Both the position numbers and the translations under genes were made by a program. Shown here in pieces: positions 1 through 6,469 of a stretch of DNA of 11,383 nucleotides; position 1 is the stretch's first letter; each line of letters starts with the position of its first letter. The DNA is taken from positions 1 to 11,383 of the forward strand of contig JAISVU010000043.1 in the NCBI GenBank assembly GCA_031271375.1. The letters run 5' to 3'. The notes under the pieces are model-generated. The model saw nothing but the letters and a program-made list of their open reading frames with translations. It had not been told where the DNA came from and made no database searches. This stretch comes from Clostridiales bacterium (GTDB lineage Bacteria; Bacillota; Clostridia; Lachnospirales; WRAX01).

Positions 1-218
1 GTGGGCTGGACGCCCCTGGTAAAGGGGTACTGACCGGGATAACCCAGGTCTGTTTCATAATCCGCTTCGGGAACGTCCAAGGGAGTGTATAACCGTTTAA
101 CCCCCACCCCGGAGTCGAAAACGTATTCCTTTTTTTGTTCAGGGAAGCGCGCCAGCGTCTTCTTTACCTGGCTTTCTTCCCAGTTCTCAAAGGATGCGCG
201 TACATCCTCAATGCTCAT
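1..218 (-). CDS. Acyl-CoA mutase large subunit (methylmalonyl-CoA mutase type), N-terminal fragment
   Basis: Only the first 72 codons are in the window; the gene continues past the left edge. Residues 43-72 contain the run LYTPLDVP, a DYETDLGYPGQYPFTRGVQP-type block, which is the typical entry into the catalytic TIM barrel of B12-dependent acyl-CoA mutases just before the TMYRGR/WTMRQYAGF region. These enzymes rearrange the carbon skeleton of methylmalonyl-CoA to succinyl-CoA, or of isobutyryl-CoA and related substrates. The fragment ends before residues that separate these subfamilies, so the substrate is open. The ATG at 216-218 has a good Shine-Dalgarno (GGGAGG, about 6 bases upstream). 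It has its own promoter at 256-284 and is probably not part of the nucleoside operon. Family call is firm; exact substrate is not. Confidence 0.88.
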   Translation of the reverse strand, partial: MSIEDVRASFENWEESQVKKTLARFPEQKKEYVFDSGVGVKRLYTPLDVPEADYETDLGYPGQYPFTRGVQP

Positions 219-255
219 CAGAATCCTCCCGCTTTAATATTCGTTATGCCTGTCT

Positions 256-284
256 ATTATATATTATGCGTGCTTATAAATCAA
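256..284 (-). promoter_or_regulatory. Predicted sigma-A promoter of the mutase gene
   Basis: On the minus strand a -35 box TTGATT (279-284) is followed after exactly 17 bases by a perfect -10 box TATAAT (256-261). The predicted start of transcription is near 249, giving a leader of about 30 bases before the mutase ATG. The -35 box overlaps the TGA stop of udp (281-283), so the intergenic space is fully used. An inverted repeat covers the -35 box and most of the spacer. Confidence 0.72.
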
Positions 285-297
285 CTATTTATAAGCA
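271..297. repeat. Perfect 11-bp inverted repeat over the mutase promoter, candidate operator
   Basis: The arms TGCTTATAAAT (271-281) and ATTTATAAGCA (287-297) are perfectly complementary and separated by 5 bases. The repeat covers the -35 box and part of the spacer of the mutase promoter and the last codons and stop of udp. Neither side is followed by a T tract, so it does not look like an intrinsic terminator. A regulator-binding site is the better reading, but the regulator is not in the window. Confidence 0.5.
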
Positions 298-1018
298 GTC
301 TAATCGCTTCCACAGCGGTTTTAATCGCCGGCGAAGTATCATGTGATTGCGGATTGGAAAGGCCCCGCTTCTCTCTTTCCTGATTCCAGACGACGCTGAG
401 GACGCAGCCCGCCCTAGCCCCCAATATTTGGCACACGATATAAAGGGCGGCGCTTTCCATCTCCGAGGCCAGCGCCCCCGCTTTAACCCATGCGTCCCAT
501 TTATCCAGCAGTTCATAACCCGCGGGCATCCGGCCCGGCTCATGCTGGCCATAGAAGGAATCCTTGCACTGGATAATCCCCGCGTGGTAATTTAACCCAA
601 GTGACCGAGCGGCGCCTACAAGCGCGTTCGTTATGTTCAAATCCGCCACAGCAGGGAACTCCACAGGCACGTATTCCTTCGACGTCCCCTCCATGCGGAT
701 TGCGCCGGTTGCGATAACAACGTCGCCGCCGATAACCTTCTGAGCCATGCCGCCGCAGGTGCCAACGCGGATGAAATCCCGTATGCCCGCCTGATACAGT
801 TCCTCGACGCATATAGCGGTGGAAGGCCCGCCCATGCCGGTGGATATGACCATGACGGTTTCGCCTTCCAGCTCCCCAAGCCAGGTGGTGTATTCACGGT
901 TTTGGCAGTGAAAACGCGGGTTGTCCAGCAATGAAGCTATCTTTTCCACCCTGCCGGGGTCCCCCGGCAGGATGGCGCGGGTTGCGCCGTGGCATGAATC
1001 AAAGCCTATGTGGTACAT
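281..1018 (-). CDS. udp: Uridine phosphorylase (nucleoside phosphorylase I family)
   Basis: 245 residues, close to the family's usual ~250. Cytoplasmic enzyme that splits uridine or deoxyuridine with phosphate into uracil and (deoxy)ribose-1-phosphate. Visible family features in order: the phosphate-loop motif PGDPGR (18-23), a basic residue and REYTTW segment (41-46), the STGMGGPST motif (59-67), RVGTCGG (84-90), DSFYGQHEP with the uracil-recognition region (153-161), and EMESAA (186-191), which holds the Glu that binds ribose hydroxyls. Overall pattern follows E. coli Udp, with the GQHEPGRMP variant I associate with Firmicute members. The ATG has an excellent Shine-Dalgarno (AAGGAGG, 7 bases away). 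It lies 65 bases after the RidA-family gene and probably shares its transcript. It supplies the phosphorolysis step between cdd and deoC. A purine-specific member of the same family is less likely. Confidence 0.92.
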   Translation of the reverse strand: MYHIGFDSCHGATRAILPGDPGRVEKIASLLDNPRFHCQNREYTTWLGELEGETVMVISTGMGGPSTAICVEELYQAGIRDFIRVGTCGGMAQKVIGGDVVIATGAIRMEGTSKEYVPVEFPAVADLNITNALVGAARSLGLNYHAGIIQCKDSFYGQHEPGRMPAGYELLDKWDAWVKAGALASEMESAALYIVCQILGARAGCVLSVVWNQEREKRGLSNPQSHDTSPAIKTAVEAIRLLINS

Positions 1019-1083
1019 ATTAAAACCTCCTTACTAGAGCCGAGAGCCGGGTTAGGTACTTTAAAGCAGCATAATCAAGGGGT

Positions 1084-1467
1084 TTATGATGAAGATGTTA
1101 ATTCTGAATTATTAGGCTTATATGCCGTGCCGTCAATCATGCACAAACAATTCGAGTCAAGAAACGCTGTTTGCGATGTCATCCTTGCGGGAAAATTACC
1201 CTTATCAAAGTATTCATAAAAAATTTCCCTTGCCCCATTAAAATCATCCAGATTTTTTAAGTATAGATTGATCTGCGCCATATCGTTCAACGACGCGCCT
1301 GCTGCTGTCAGCGAGTTTTTTATACTTTCAAAGGCCGCTCTCATTTGATACCTTATATCATGTTTGTCAAAACCGCCCGCATGATGGGCAAGAAAAATAT
1401 AATCGCCCGCAACAACGCAAGACGGACAAGTATCATCTCCGGAATTGGTCGGCATTCTCTTTATCAT
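1084..1467 (-). CDS. RidA/YjgF/YER057c/UK114 family protein
   Basis: 127 residues from the ATG at 1465-1467, the usual length for the family. I chose this start because AAAGGGG (1475-1481) lies 7 bases upstream; an upstream in-frame start at 1551 would add 28 Arg-rich residues with no ribosome site. RidA proteins are small trimeric cytoplasmic enzymes that hydrolyse reactive enamines or imines to carbonyl compounds and ammonia. The family's substrate-binding arginine is present in the FPARMT segment (Arg95), and the SLTAAGASLNDMAQINLYL block is typical. The C-terminal position often held by Glu reads Asp in the MIDGTAY segment, which suggests a non-archetypal subgroup. Its place between a nucleoside transporter operon and udp hints at a role near pyrimidine breakdown, as RutC (a RidA relative) has in E. 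coli, but no other Rut-type gene is visible. Confidence 0.85.
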   Translation of the reverse strand: MIKRMPTNSGDDTCPSCVVAGDYIFLAHHAGGFDKHDIRYQMRAAFESIKNSLTAAGASLNDMAQINLYLKNLDDFNGAREIFYEYFDKGNFPARMTSQTAFLDSNCLCMIDGTAYKPNNSELTSSS

Positions 1468-1537
1468 GTGAAAACCCCTTTCGCGTTTTATTTGACATTT
1501 ATGGTATCGCAACCTCCGCAGAACGAAAGCTATGCGG

Positions 1538-1562
1538 ATGCGATATATCATACTTATCGCAT
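1538..1562. repeat. 8-bp inverted repeat upstream of the RidA-family gene
   Basis: The arms ATGCGATA (1538-1545) and TATCGCAT (1555-1562) are perfect complements with a 9-base spacer. The repeat lies about 70 bases upstream of the RidA-family ATG, in the 158-base gap after the xylanase gene. It may be an operator or a short hairpin. No T tract follows and no convincing sigma-A promoter could be placed in this gap, so its role is open. Confidence 0.35.
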
Positions 1563-1589
1563 TTCTGCGCCATTTTAATGGTTAAGGCC

Positions 1590-1616
1590 TTTTTCGTGCT
1601 TTTCGTGTTTTTCGTG
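1590..1616. repeat. Three tandem 9-bp units (CACGAAAAA on the minus strand)
   Basis: On the plus strand the units are TTTTTCGTG, CTTTTCGTG and TTTTTCGTG, directly adjacent. The array starts ten bases beyond the xylanase stop codon. An exact single copy of the same 9-mer (8730-8738) sits directly upstream of the deoC start, where a Shine-Dalgarno would normally be. The function is unknown. Confidence 0.6.
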
Positions 1617-1625
1617 GTCAGTGTT

Positions 1626-2732
1626 TTAGAACCTGTCTTCCGTTAAATAACCGCCGGGATCGATAACCGCGTTAAAGGATTCCTTCGCGGCGAACATCCC
1701 GTCAAAGAGCCCCGGCAGCCGCCCGCCGCGCCAGCTCTGCGAATCGGCCTTGGCCCAGAACGTCACGCGCTCGATGTATTCGGCATAATCGCCCAAGGCG
1801 TCGAATATCTGCGCGTAGAGTTTCGCCTGCAGCAGCTCGTCTTCTTTGCTAAGGGTCTCTCCCAGAGGGTAAGGGTCAGCCGGGCCGACGGTTATATCCA
1901 GCTCTGTGAGCGATACTACGGCCACGGTCGCGATATAACGCTCCATCGCGGCGCGGAAGTCCTCAATCTTGAATATGCCCGTGTTGTGGTGGGACTGCAT
2001 CCCGATGCCCTCTACAAGCATACACCCGTCGTAATCGTGGTCGGCTTCCCACTGCGCGTTTAATTCCGTCACCATCGCGCATATAGCCTGGCTCTTTCCG
2101 GCTTCCTGCTCATTAAAGTCGTTGTAGTACAGCGTCGCGGCGGGGTCATACCGCCTTGCCAGCTTAAACGCATCGTAGATGAACTCCCAGGCGTTCCCGC
2201 CGTTGGCGTAGGCGAGATACCAGGGCGAATCCGTCCGCAAGCCATCTTTCCAGCCCCCGGTAAAGTCAACGCTGTTGCCAAAGGCCTCGTTCACAACGTC
2301 CCATGACGTGACATGCCCTGCGAAATGGGCTGCCACGTTTGAGATATAGTCTTCCATGTTGGCCTTCGCCTCTTCATAGGCCAGCGCGTTGCCTTCCCCG
2401 TCCGTCGTGAGCCACACGGCGCTCTGCGAATGCCACACAAGCGTATGGCCGTGAACAGGTATGCCGTTCGCTTCGGCCCAGGCTATTATCATGTCCGCCT
2501 GCCTGTAGTCATACTCGCCTTTGGCCGGGGATAGGTTCGCCGGTTTCATCGCGTTCTCGGCCGTGACGGAGTTATAGTGATGGTTAAACATCGCAGTTGT
2601 CGCTTCGTCTGCCGTCTGGGCGGGCTCCATTATGTTGCCGATAAGGAATTTGCCGTCATACACGGCGGCAATGGAGGGCAGCGTGAGATCCCACTTGGGA
2701 AGCTCTGCTGATTCGGGGTTAATTGTTGTCAT
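1626..2732 (-). CDS. GH10 endo-1,4-beta-xylanase, predicted cytoplasmic
   Basis: 368 residues, the size of a single GH10 catalytic (beta/alpha)8 barrel with no binding module. GH10 enzymes cut the beta-1,4 backbone of xylan or xylo-oligosaccharides with retention. Visible family motifs: TAENAMKP (57-64), HGHTLVWHSQ (94-103), WDVVNEA with acid/base Glu149, GMQSHH (244-249), LTELDI with nucleophile Glu277, and FWAKADSQSWR (324-334). Both catalytic residues are intact, so it should be active. The N-terminus is polar and has no signal peptide or lipobox, so it probably acts inside the cell on imported oligosaccharides. Its ATG overlaps the nupQ stop (ATGA, 2729-2732), with GGGGAAG as ribosome site inside nupQ, so it is translationally coupled to a nucleoside permease. 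That context is unusual for a xylanase. Confidence 0.95.
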   Translation of the reverse strand: MTTINPESAELPKWDLTLPSIAAVYDGKFLIGNIMEPAQTADEATTAMFNHHYNSVTAENAMKPANLSPAKGEYDYRQADMIIAWAEANGIPVHGHTLVWHSQSAVWLTTDGEGNALAYEEAKANMEDYISNVAAHFAGHVTSWDVVNEAFGNSVDFTGGWKDGLRTDSPWYLAYANGGNAWEFIYDAFKLARRYDPAATLYYNDFNEQEAGKSQAICAMVTELNAQWEADHDYDGCMLVEGIGMQSHHNTGIFKIEDFRAAMERYIATVAVVSLTELDITVGPADPYPLGETLSKEDELLQAKLYAQIFDALGDYAEYIERVTFWAKADSQSWRGGRLPGLFDGMFAAKESFNAVIDPGGYLTEDRF

Positions 2733-3700
2733 CTCTTCCCCATATCATACGGAATCCCGGAAGCCCTGGGCGCTTGCGATTTCTTCGAGTTAAATATCAG
2801 CACAACTAACGTGACGATGAATGGCAGCATCTTGTAGAAGTAATCGTTTACCGGGAGCGACAGCAGGAACGGTATCCCCGAATAGGCGGAGGAGATAGCC
2901 TTTAACGTCCCGAAGAAGAACGCGGCGAATAGCACGCGCCAGGGCCGCCACTGGCCGAAGATAAGCACGGCTAGGGCAAGGAAGCCATACCCTGCCACGG
3001 TGGCGTCGAACACGGTAGTCGTAGGGATAATGAACACCAGGCCGCCGATGGCCCCCAGGATACCGGAGACAATGACGCCGATGTAGCGCATTTTGTAAAC
3101 ATTCACCCCGACGGAATCCGCCGCGTGCGGATGCTCGCCGCAGGCCCTAAGGCGCAGTCCCAGCCGGGTTTTGTACAGCACGAGCCATGCAATTATCAGG
3201 ATAGCGAAACCGATATAAGTGGTGATATAGGTCTTCTGGAAAAGGAGCTCGCCCAAAACCGGGATATCACCCAGAACCGGAACCTTCGCTATGTGAAACT
3301 GGTTATTGAACTGAATCTGCTGCGTGCCGTTGCTGTTTCTTGCCGAGTTTATCATTCTTGCCGCGTATATCGCAAAAGCCGGGGCGAACATGTTTATCGC
3401 CGTCCCGCTGATGACCTGATCCGCCTTCATGTTAATTGAGGCGTATGCGTGAGCAAGGGCGATTATGACCCCGGACAGCGCCGACACGAGAAGGGCTAGG
3501 ATAAGGAGCGGCTGACCCTTGATAATGTCCTGGAAGAAGCTGATAAAGAGCGTTCCGCTGAACGCGCCGATGATCATAATGCCTTCCAGCGCGATGTTTA
3601 CCACGCCGCTGCGCTCCGAGAACATGCCGCCCAGGGCCACAATCAGGAGCGGGATGGAAAAGTACATGCTCTGCTGGACGATGAAATACAGAAGGCTCAT
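2729..3700 (-). CDS. nupQ: Nucleoside ABC transporter permease, NupQ type
   Basis: 323 residues, an integral membrane protein of the branched-chain/ribose permease superfamily (BPD_transp_2). It is the second permease of the Bmp/Nup nucleoside importer, pairing with NupP across the membrane. The family signature SERSGVVNIALEG is at residues 28-40, just after the first membrane segment. Further hydrophobic stretches, including a Gly-rich GILGAIGGLVFIIP segment in the second half, fit about eight membrane passes. The RLRACGEHPHAADSVGVNV stretch is the cytoplasmic coupling loop that contacts the ATPase. Start ATG at 3698-3700 overlaps the nupP stop (ATGA) and has an AAGGGGG ribosome site inside nupP. 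The stop overlaps the xylanase start. Sugar permeases of the same superfamily are an alternative, but the BmpA partner favours nucleosides. Confidence 0.9.
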   Translation of the reverse strand: MSLLYFIVQQSMYFSIPLLIVALGGMFSERSGVVNIALEGIMIIGAFSGTLFISFFQDIIKGQPLLILALLVSALSGVIIALAHAYASINMKADQVISGTAINMFAPAFAIYAARMINSARNSNGTQQIQFNNQFHIAKVPVLGDIPVLGELLFQKTYITTYIGFAILIIAWLVLYKTRLGLRLRACGEHPHAADSVGVNVYKMRYIGVIVSGILGAIGGLVFIIPTTTVFDATVAGYGFLALAVLIFGQWRPWRVLFAAFFFGTLKAISSAYSGIPFLLSLPVNDYFYKMLPFIVTLVVLIFNSKKSQAPRASGIPYDMGKR

Positions 3701-4836
3701 TGAGTATCGCCCCCTTCGGCTTGCTTATTGCCGCGCTCCCCGCGCCTTTCGCGGTTCTTGGCGATTAACGAGGCGACAGCGCCGCGTATCAGCAGCGACA
3801 GCGCGCTGAAATAGATGATAATCGCGATGATGATTTCAATAGCCTGCGGGGCGAACTCGTAAAGCTGCATCCTCAAGCCGCCCACGCTGAGGTAGGCCAC
3901 AAAAATGGCCGAGAATATGACCGCGATGGGGTTGCTCATCGCCAGAAGCGCCACCGGAACGCCGTTAAAGCCCTCGGGAGCCAGCACGTCAACGACATTG
4001 AATCCCCGCCCGGAGCCGTCAAGATACAGCAGAGCCCCTCCCAGCCCCGCCATTGCCCCAGCGACGGCCATCGATATGATTATGCTGCGGTTTTCATTAA
4101 TCCCGGCGTAGCGGGCCGCGTCCCGGTTATAGCCGCAGGCTTTAAGCTCGTAACCGAATACAGTCTTCTCCAGCAGGACATACAGTATAACAGCCATGAT
4201 AACCGCAACAAACAGCCCGCTGTTGAGACTGGACATATTAATCCCTGTGCTGAACAATGTGTTAAGCCCCGCCTTAGGCATGTTTGCCGACGCAAGCACA
4301 GGCATACTTTGATTCTTTAAGCTGAAATAAATGGTCTCTTTGATGAGGAAGTTCACCATGTACATGCCGATATAATTCATAATGATGCAGGAAATGACCT
4401 CGTTGACGTTCCGCAGGGCCTTGAGAATCCCCGGAATGAAACCCCACAGAGCCCCGGCGATCATGGCCGCAAGCAGCGCGGCGATCCAATGCAGGGCTCC
4501 CGGCAGGAACGTACATTTGACCCCAACCAGTAAAGCCGCGTATGCCCCGACAACGAACTGCCCCGCTGTGCCGATGTTGAACAGGCCCGTCTTGTTAGCG
4601 AAGGCGAAGCTGAGGCCCGTGAGCATAATAGGCGTGGCTTGGTAAAGAACCTGGCCGATGCTTTTCATATCGACGATCCCGCCGGTGAGGATTGCGGTGA
4701 AACCGCCCAGGGCCTGGCCCGGTTTCGTGACAAGCAGCACGATAAACCCCGCGAGAAGCCCTATCACTATGGCTATCAGGGACGGGAGAACGCCGGCGCC
4801 TTCGCCCCGCCCCAAAGCCTTCTTTAACGCGTTCAT
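3697..4836 (-). CDS. nupP: Nucleoside ABC transporter permease, NupP type
   Basis: 379 residues, slightly longer than NupQ as is normal for this pair. It is the first permease of the importer. The family motif KTGLFNIGTAGQ lies at residues 82-93. A very hydrophobic N-terminal helix (about 18-36) precedes it and several long membrane segments follow. The ELKACGYNRDAARYAGINEN stretch is the coupling loop for the ATPase, matching the RACGEHPHAADSVGVN loop in NupQ. The C-terminus is basic and polar (RERRGERGNKQ), placing it in the cytoplasm. The start overlaps the nupO stop (ATGA, 4833-4836) and the stop overlaps the nupQ start, so the subunits are translationally coupled. Confidence 0.9.
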   Translation of the reverse strand: MNALKKALGRGEGAGVLPSLIAIVIGLLAGFIVLLVTKPGQALGGFTAILTGGIVDMKSIGQVLYQATPIMLTGLSFAFANKTGLFNIGTAGQFVVGAYAALLVGVKCTFLPGALHWIAALLAAMIAGALWGFIPGILKALRNVNEVISCIIMNYIGMYMVNFLIKETIYFSLKNQSMPVLASANMPKAGLNTLFSTGINMSSLNSGLFVAVIMAVILYVLLEKTVFGYELKACGYNRDAARYAGINENRSIIISMAVAGAMAGLGGALLYLDGSGRGFNVVDVLAPEGFNGVPVALLAMSNPIAVIFSAIFVAYLSVGGLRMQLYEFAPQAIEIIIAIIIYFSALSLLIRGAVASLIAKNRERRGERGNKQAEGGDTQ

Positions 4837-6377
4837 TGAGCGCCGCCTCCCTTTTTGACGCCGTCGGGCCTTGACCCGGACATGTAAAGCCCCAGCTCCT
4901 GAGGGCCGACGCTCTTTGCGTCCACGTCCGCGACGATCCTGCCCTCGTAGATTACCAGAATCCGGTCGCTGACATTAAGCGCCTCGTCCAGCTCCAGCGT
5001 CACCATCAATATGCCCTTGCCTTTACCGCGCTGGTTTATCAGCTGCTTATGGATGTATTCTATCGCCCCGACATCTAAGCCCCTTGTAGGCTGAACCGCG
5101 ATAAGGAGCTTGGGGTCGCGGTCGATTTCCCTCGAAACGATGGCCTTTTGCTGGTTGCCGCCGGACATGCTCCGTACCGTCGTCCTTGCCCCTTTGCCGC
5201 TGCGTATGTCGTATGCGTCTATAAGCGTATCCGCGTATCTATATATCTCATTAAAACGCAAAAACCCAGCGCGCTGAAACTTGGGCGAGTAATATGACTG
5301 CAGCACCAAGTTATACGCCAGGTTATAGTCCAATATCAGGCCGTGCTTATGCCGATCCTCGGGGATGTGGGCCATCCCTTCCTCGCCCCTGCGGCGTATC
5401 CCGGCCCCGGTCAGGTTCTTGTCGTTCATCGTTATACTGCCGGCGTCGGCTTTGGTCATCCCGCACAGGGCGTAAACCAGTTCGGACTGGCCGTTGCCCT
5501 CTATGCCCGCGACGCAGACGATCTCACCCTCACAGACGTTGAAGCTCACATTATCCACAGCGTTTTTGCCGCTCTGCTTATTCTTTACCGTGAGCCCGCT
5601 GACCTCAAGGATGACTTTGCCCGGCTGTCTGACGGGCTTCGCGACCTGAAGGCTTACCTTTCTGCCTACCATCATTTCAGAGAGCTCTTCCTTCGTCGTC
5701 TGTGAAACCTCGACAGTGCCGACATAGCGGCCCTTTCGGAGTACGGTGCAGCGGTCGGCGACCGCCATTATCTCGTTTAGTTTATGCGTAATGAAGAGTA
5801 TGGACTTGCCCTCGGCCGTGAGACCCCGCATTATGCCCATCAGCTCGTCGATTTCCTGAGGGGTTAAAACGGCGGTGGGTTCGTCGAATATGAGTATTTC
5901 GTTATTCCTGTAGAGCATCTTTAATATTTCAACACGCTGCTGCTGGCCAACGGTGATATCCGATATAATATCGTCTGGGTTGACCGCCAGCTTATATTGC
6001 TTTGACAGCTCAAGCACCCGTTCCCTTGCTTGATCCTTCTCCAAAAACCCGTTCTTCGTCGTCTCTACGCCCAGTATAATATTTTCCAGCACGTTAAAGT
6101 TGTGAACCAGTTTAAAGTGCTGGTGAACCATGCCGATACCCAGTCTTGTAGCGTCTCCCGGGCCGTGGATGTTCACCGCGTCTCCGTTCTTTTTTATGAT
6201 GCCCTTATCGGGCCTGTACAACCCGAACAGCACGCTCATCAGCGTTGACTTACCTGCGCCGTTCTCGCCCAGCAGCGCGTGAATCTCGGCTTTGCGAAGG
6301 CCCAGCGTGATGTCGTCATTGGCGATAACCCCGGGGAATTCTTTGGTTATACCGGACATTTCAATGATATATTCCAA
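4833..6377 (-). CDS. nupO: Nucleoside ABC transporter ATPase with two ABC domains, NupO type
   Basis: 514 residues holding two fused ATP-binding cassettes, the usual form for the Bmp/Nup, ribose and galactose importers. First domain: Walker A GENGAGKST (37-45), a Q-loop region MVHQHF (83-88), signature TVGQQQRVEI (142-151), Walker B ILIFDEP (161-167) and switch His198. Second domain: a degenerate Walker A GIEGNGQSE (291-299) with Gln297 in place of the Lys, signature SGGNQQK (405-411) and LLIAVQPTRG (424-433) lacking the catalytic Glu. A dead second site is normal for this family. The predicted start is TTG at 6375-6377, supported by AAAGGAG 7 bases upstream; the next in-frame ATG is codon 7 and has no well-placed ribosome site. 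A strong hairpin lies between bmpA and this gene. Confidence 0.93.
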   Translation of the reverse strand: MEYIIEMSGITKEFPGVIANDDITLGLRKAEIHALLGENGAGKSTLMSVLFGLYRPDKGIIKKNGDAVNIHGPGDATRLGIGMVHQHFKLVHNFNVLENIILGVETTKNGFLEKDQARERVLELSKQYKLAVNPDDIISDITVGQQQRVEILKMLYRNNEILIFDEPTAVLTPQEIDELMGIMRGLTAEGKSILFITHKLNEIMAVADRCTVLRKGRYVGTVEVSQTTKEELSEMMVGRKVSLQVAKPVRQPGKVILEVSGLTVKNKQSGKNAVDNVSFNVCEGEIVCVAGIEGNGQSELVYALCGMTKADAGSITMNDKNLTGAGIRRRGEEGMAHIPEDRHKHGLILDYNLAYNLVLQSYYSPKFQRAGFLRFNEIYRYADTLIDAYDIRSGKGARTTVRSMSGGNQQKAIVSREIDRDPKLLIAVQPTRGLDVGAIEYIHKQLINQRGKGKGILMVTLELDEALNVSDRILVIYEGRIVADVDAKSVGPQELGLYMSGSRPDGVKKGGGAQ

Positions 6378-6384
6378 AGCGAAA

Positions 6385-6391
6385 CTCCTTT
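6385..6391 (-). promoter_or_regulatory. Ribosome binding site that fixes the TTG start of nupO
   Basis: AAAGGAG lies exactly 7 bases upstream of the TTG at 6375-6377. The ATG at codon 7 would be 25 bases away, too far for this site. This supports TTG initiation, which may lower ATPase yield relative to the binding protein. Confidence 0.7.
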
Positions 6392-6405
6392 CAACTGGGC
6401 TTTAA

Positions 6406-6460
6406 TATAGTATAAAGGCTGGAAACGGCGCTAGGTTTCCAGCCTTTGCACTTTACTATA
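6406..6460 (-). terminator. Strong intra-operon hairpin between bmpA and nupO (attenuating terminator or mRNA stabiliser)
   Basis: A perfect 13-bp stem is formed by AAAGGCTGGAAAC (6414-6426) and GTTTCCAGCCTTT (6435-6447) around an 8-base loop. An outer 7-bp pair, TATAGTA (6406-6412) with TACTATA (6454-6460), can extend it across an asymmetric bulge. It starts about 10 bases after the bmpA stop. On the minus strand the stem is followed by TTTATACTATATTAAAG, which is AT-rich but not a clean T run, so termination is likely partial at best. Such hairpins commonly let a cell make more binding protein than membrane and ATPase subunits. Confidence 0.72.
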
Positions 6461-6469
6461 CTCAGTTAC

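Noticed and set aside
1019..1083. Promoter for udp in the 65-base gap after the RidA-family gene
   Set aside because: A TTGATT is present but no acceptable -10 box lies 16-18 bases from it; co-transcription with the RidA-family gene is simpler.
1468..1551. 28-residue N-terminal extension of the RidA-family protein
   Set aside because: The extension is Arg-rich, unlike the family, and only the ATG at 1467 has a ribosome site at correct spacing.
3125..3439. Plus-strand open frame of 104 codons inside nupQ
   Set aside because: It lies antisense to a well-supported permease, has no recognisable motif and no ribosome site; a coding shadow.
5343..5705. Plus-strand open frame of 120 codons inside nupO
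   Set aside because: Antisense to the conserved ABC ATPase; composition and lack of motifs mark it as a shadow.
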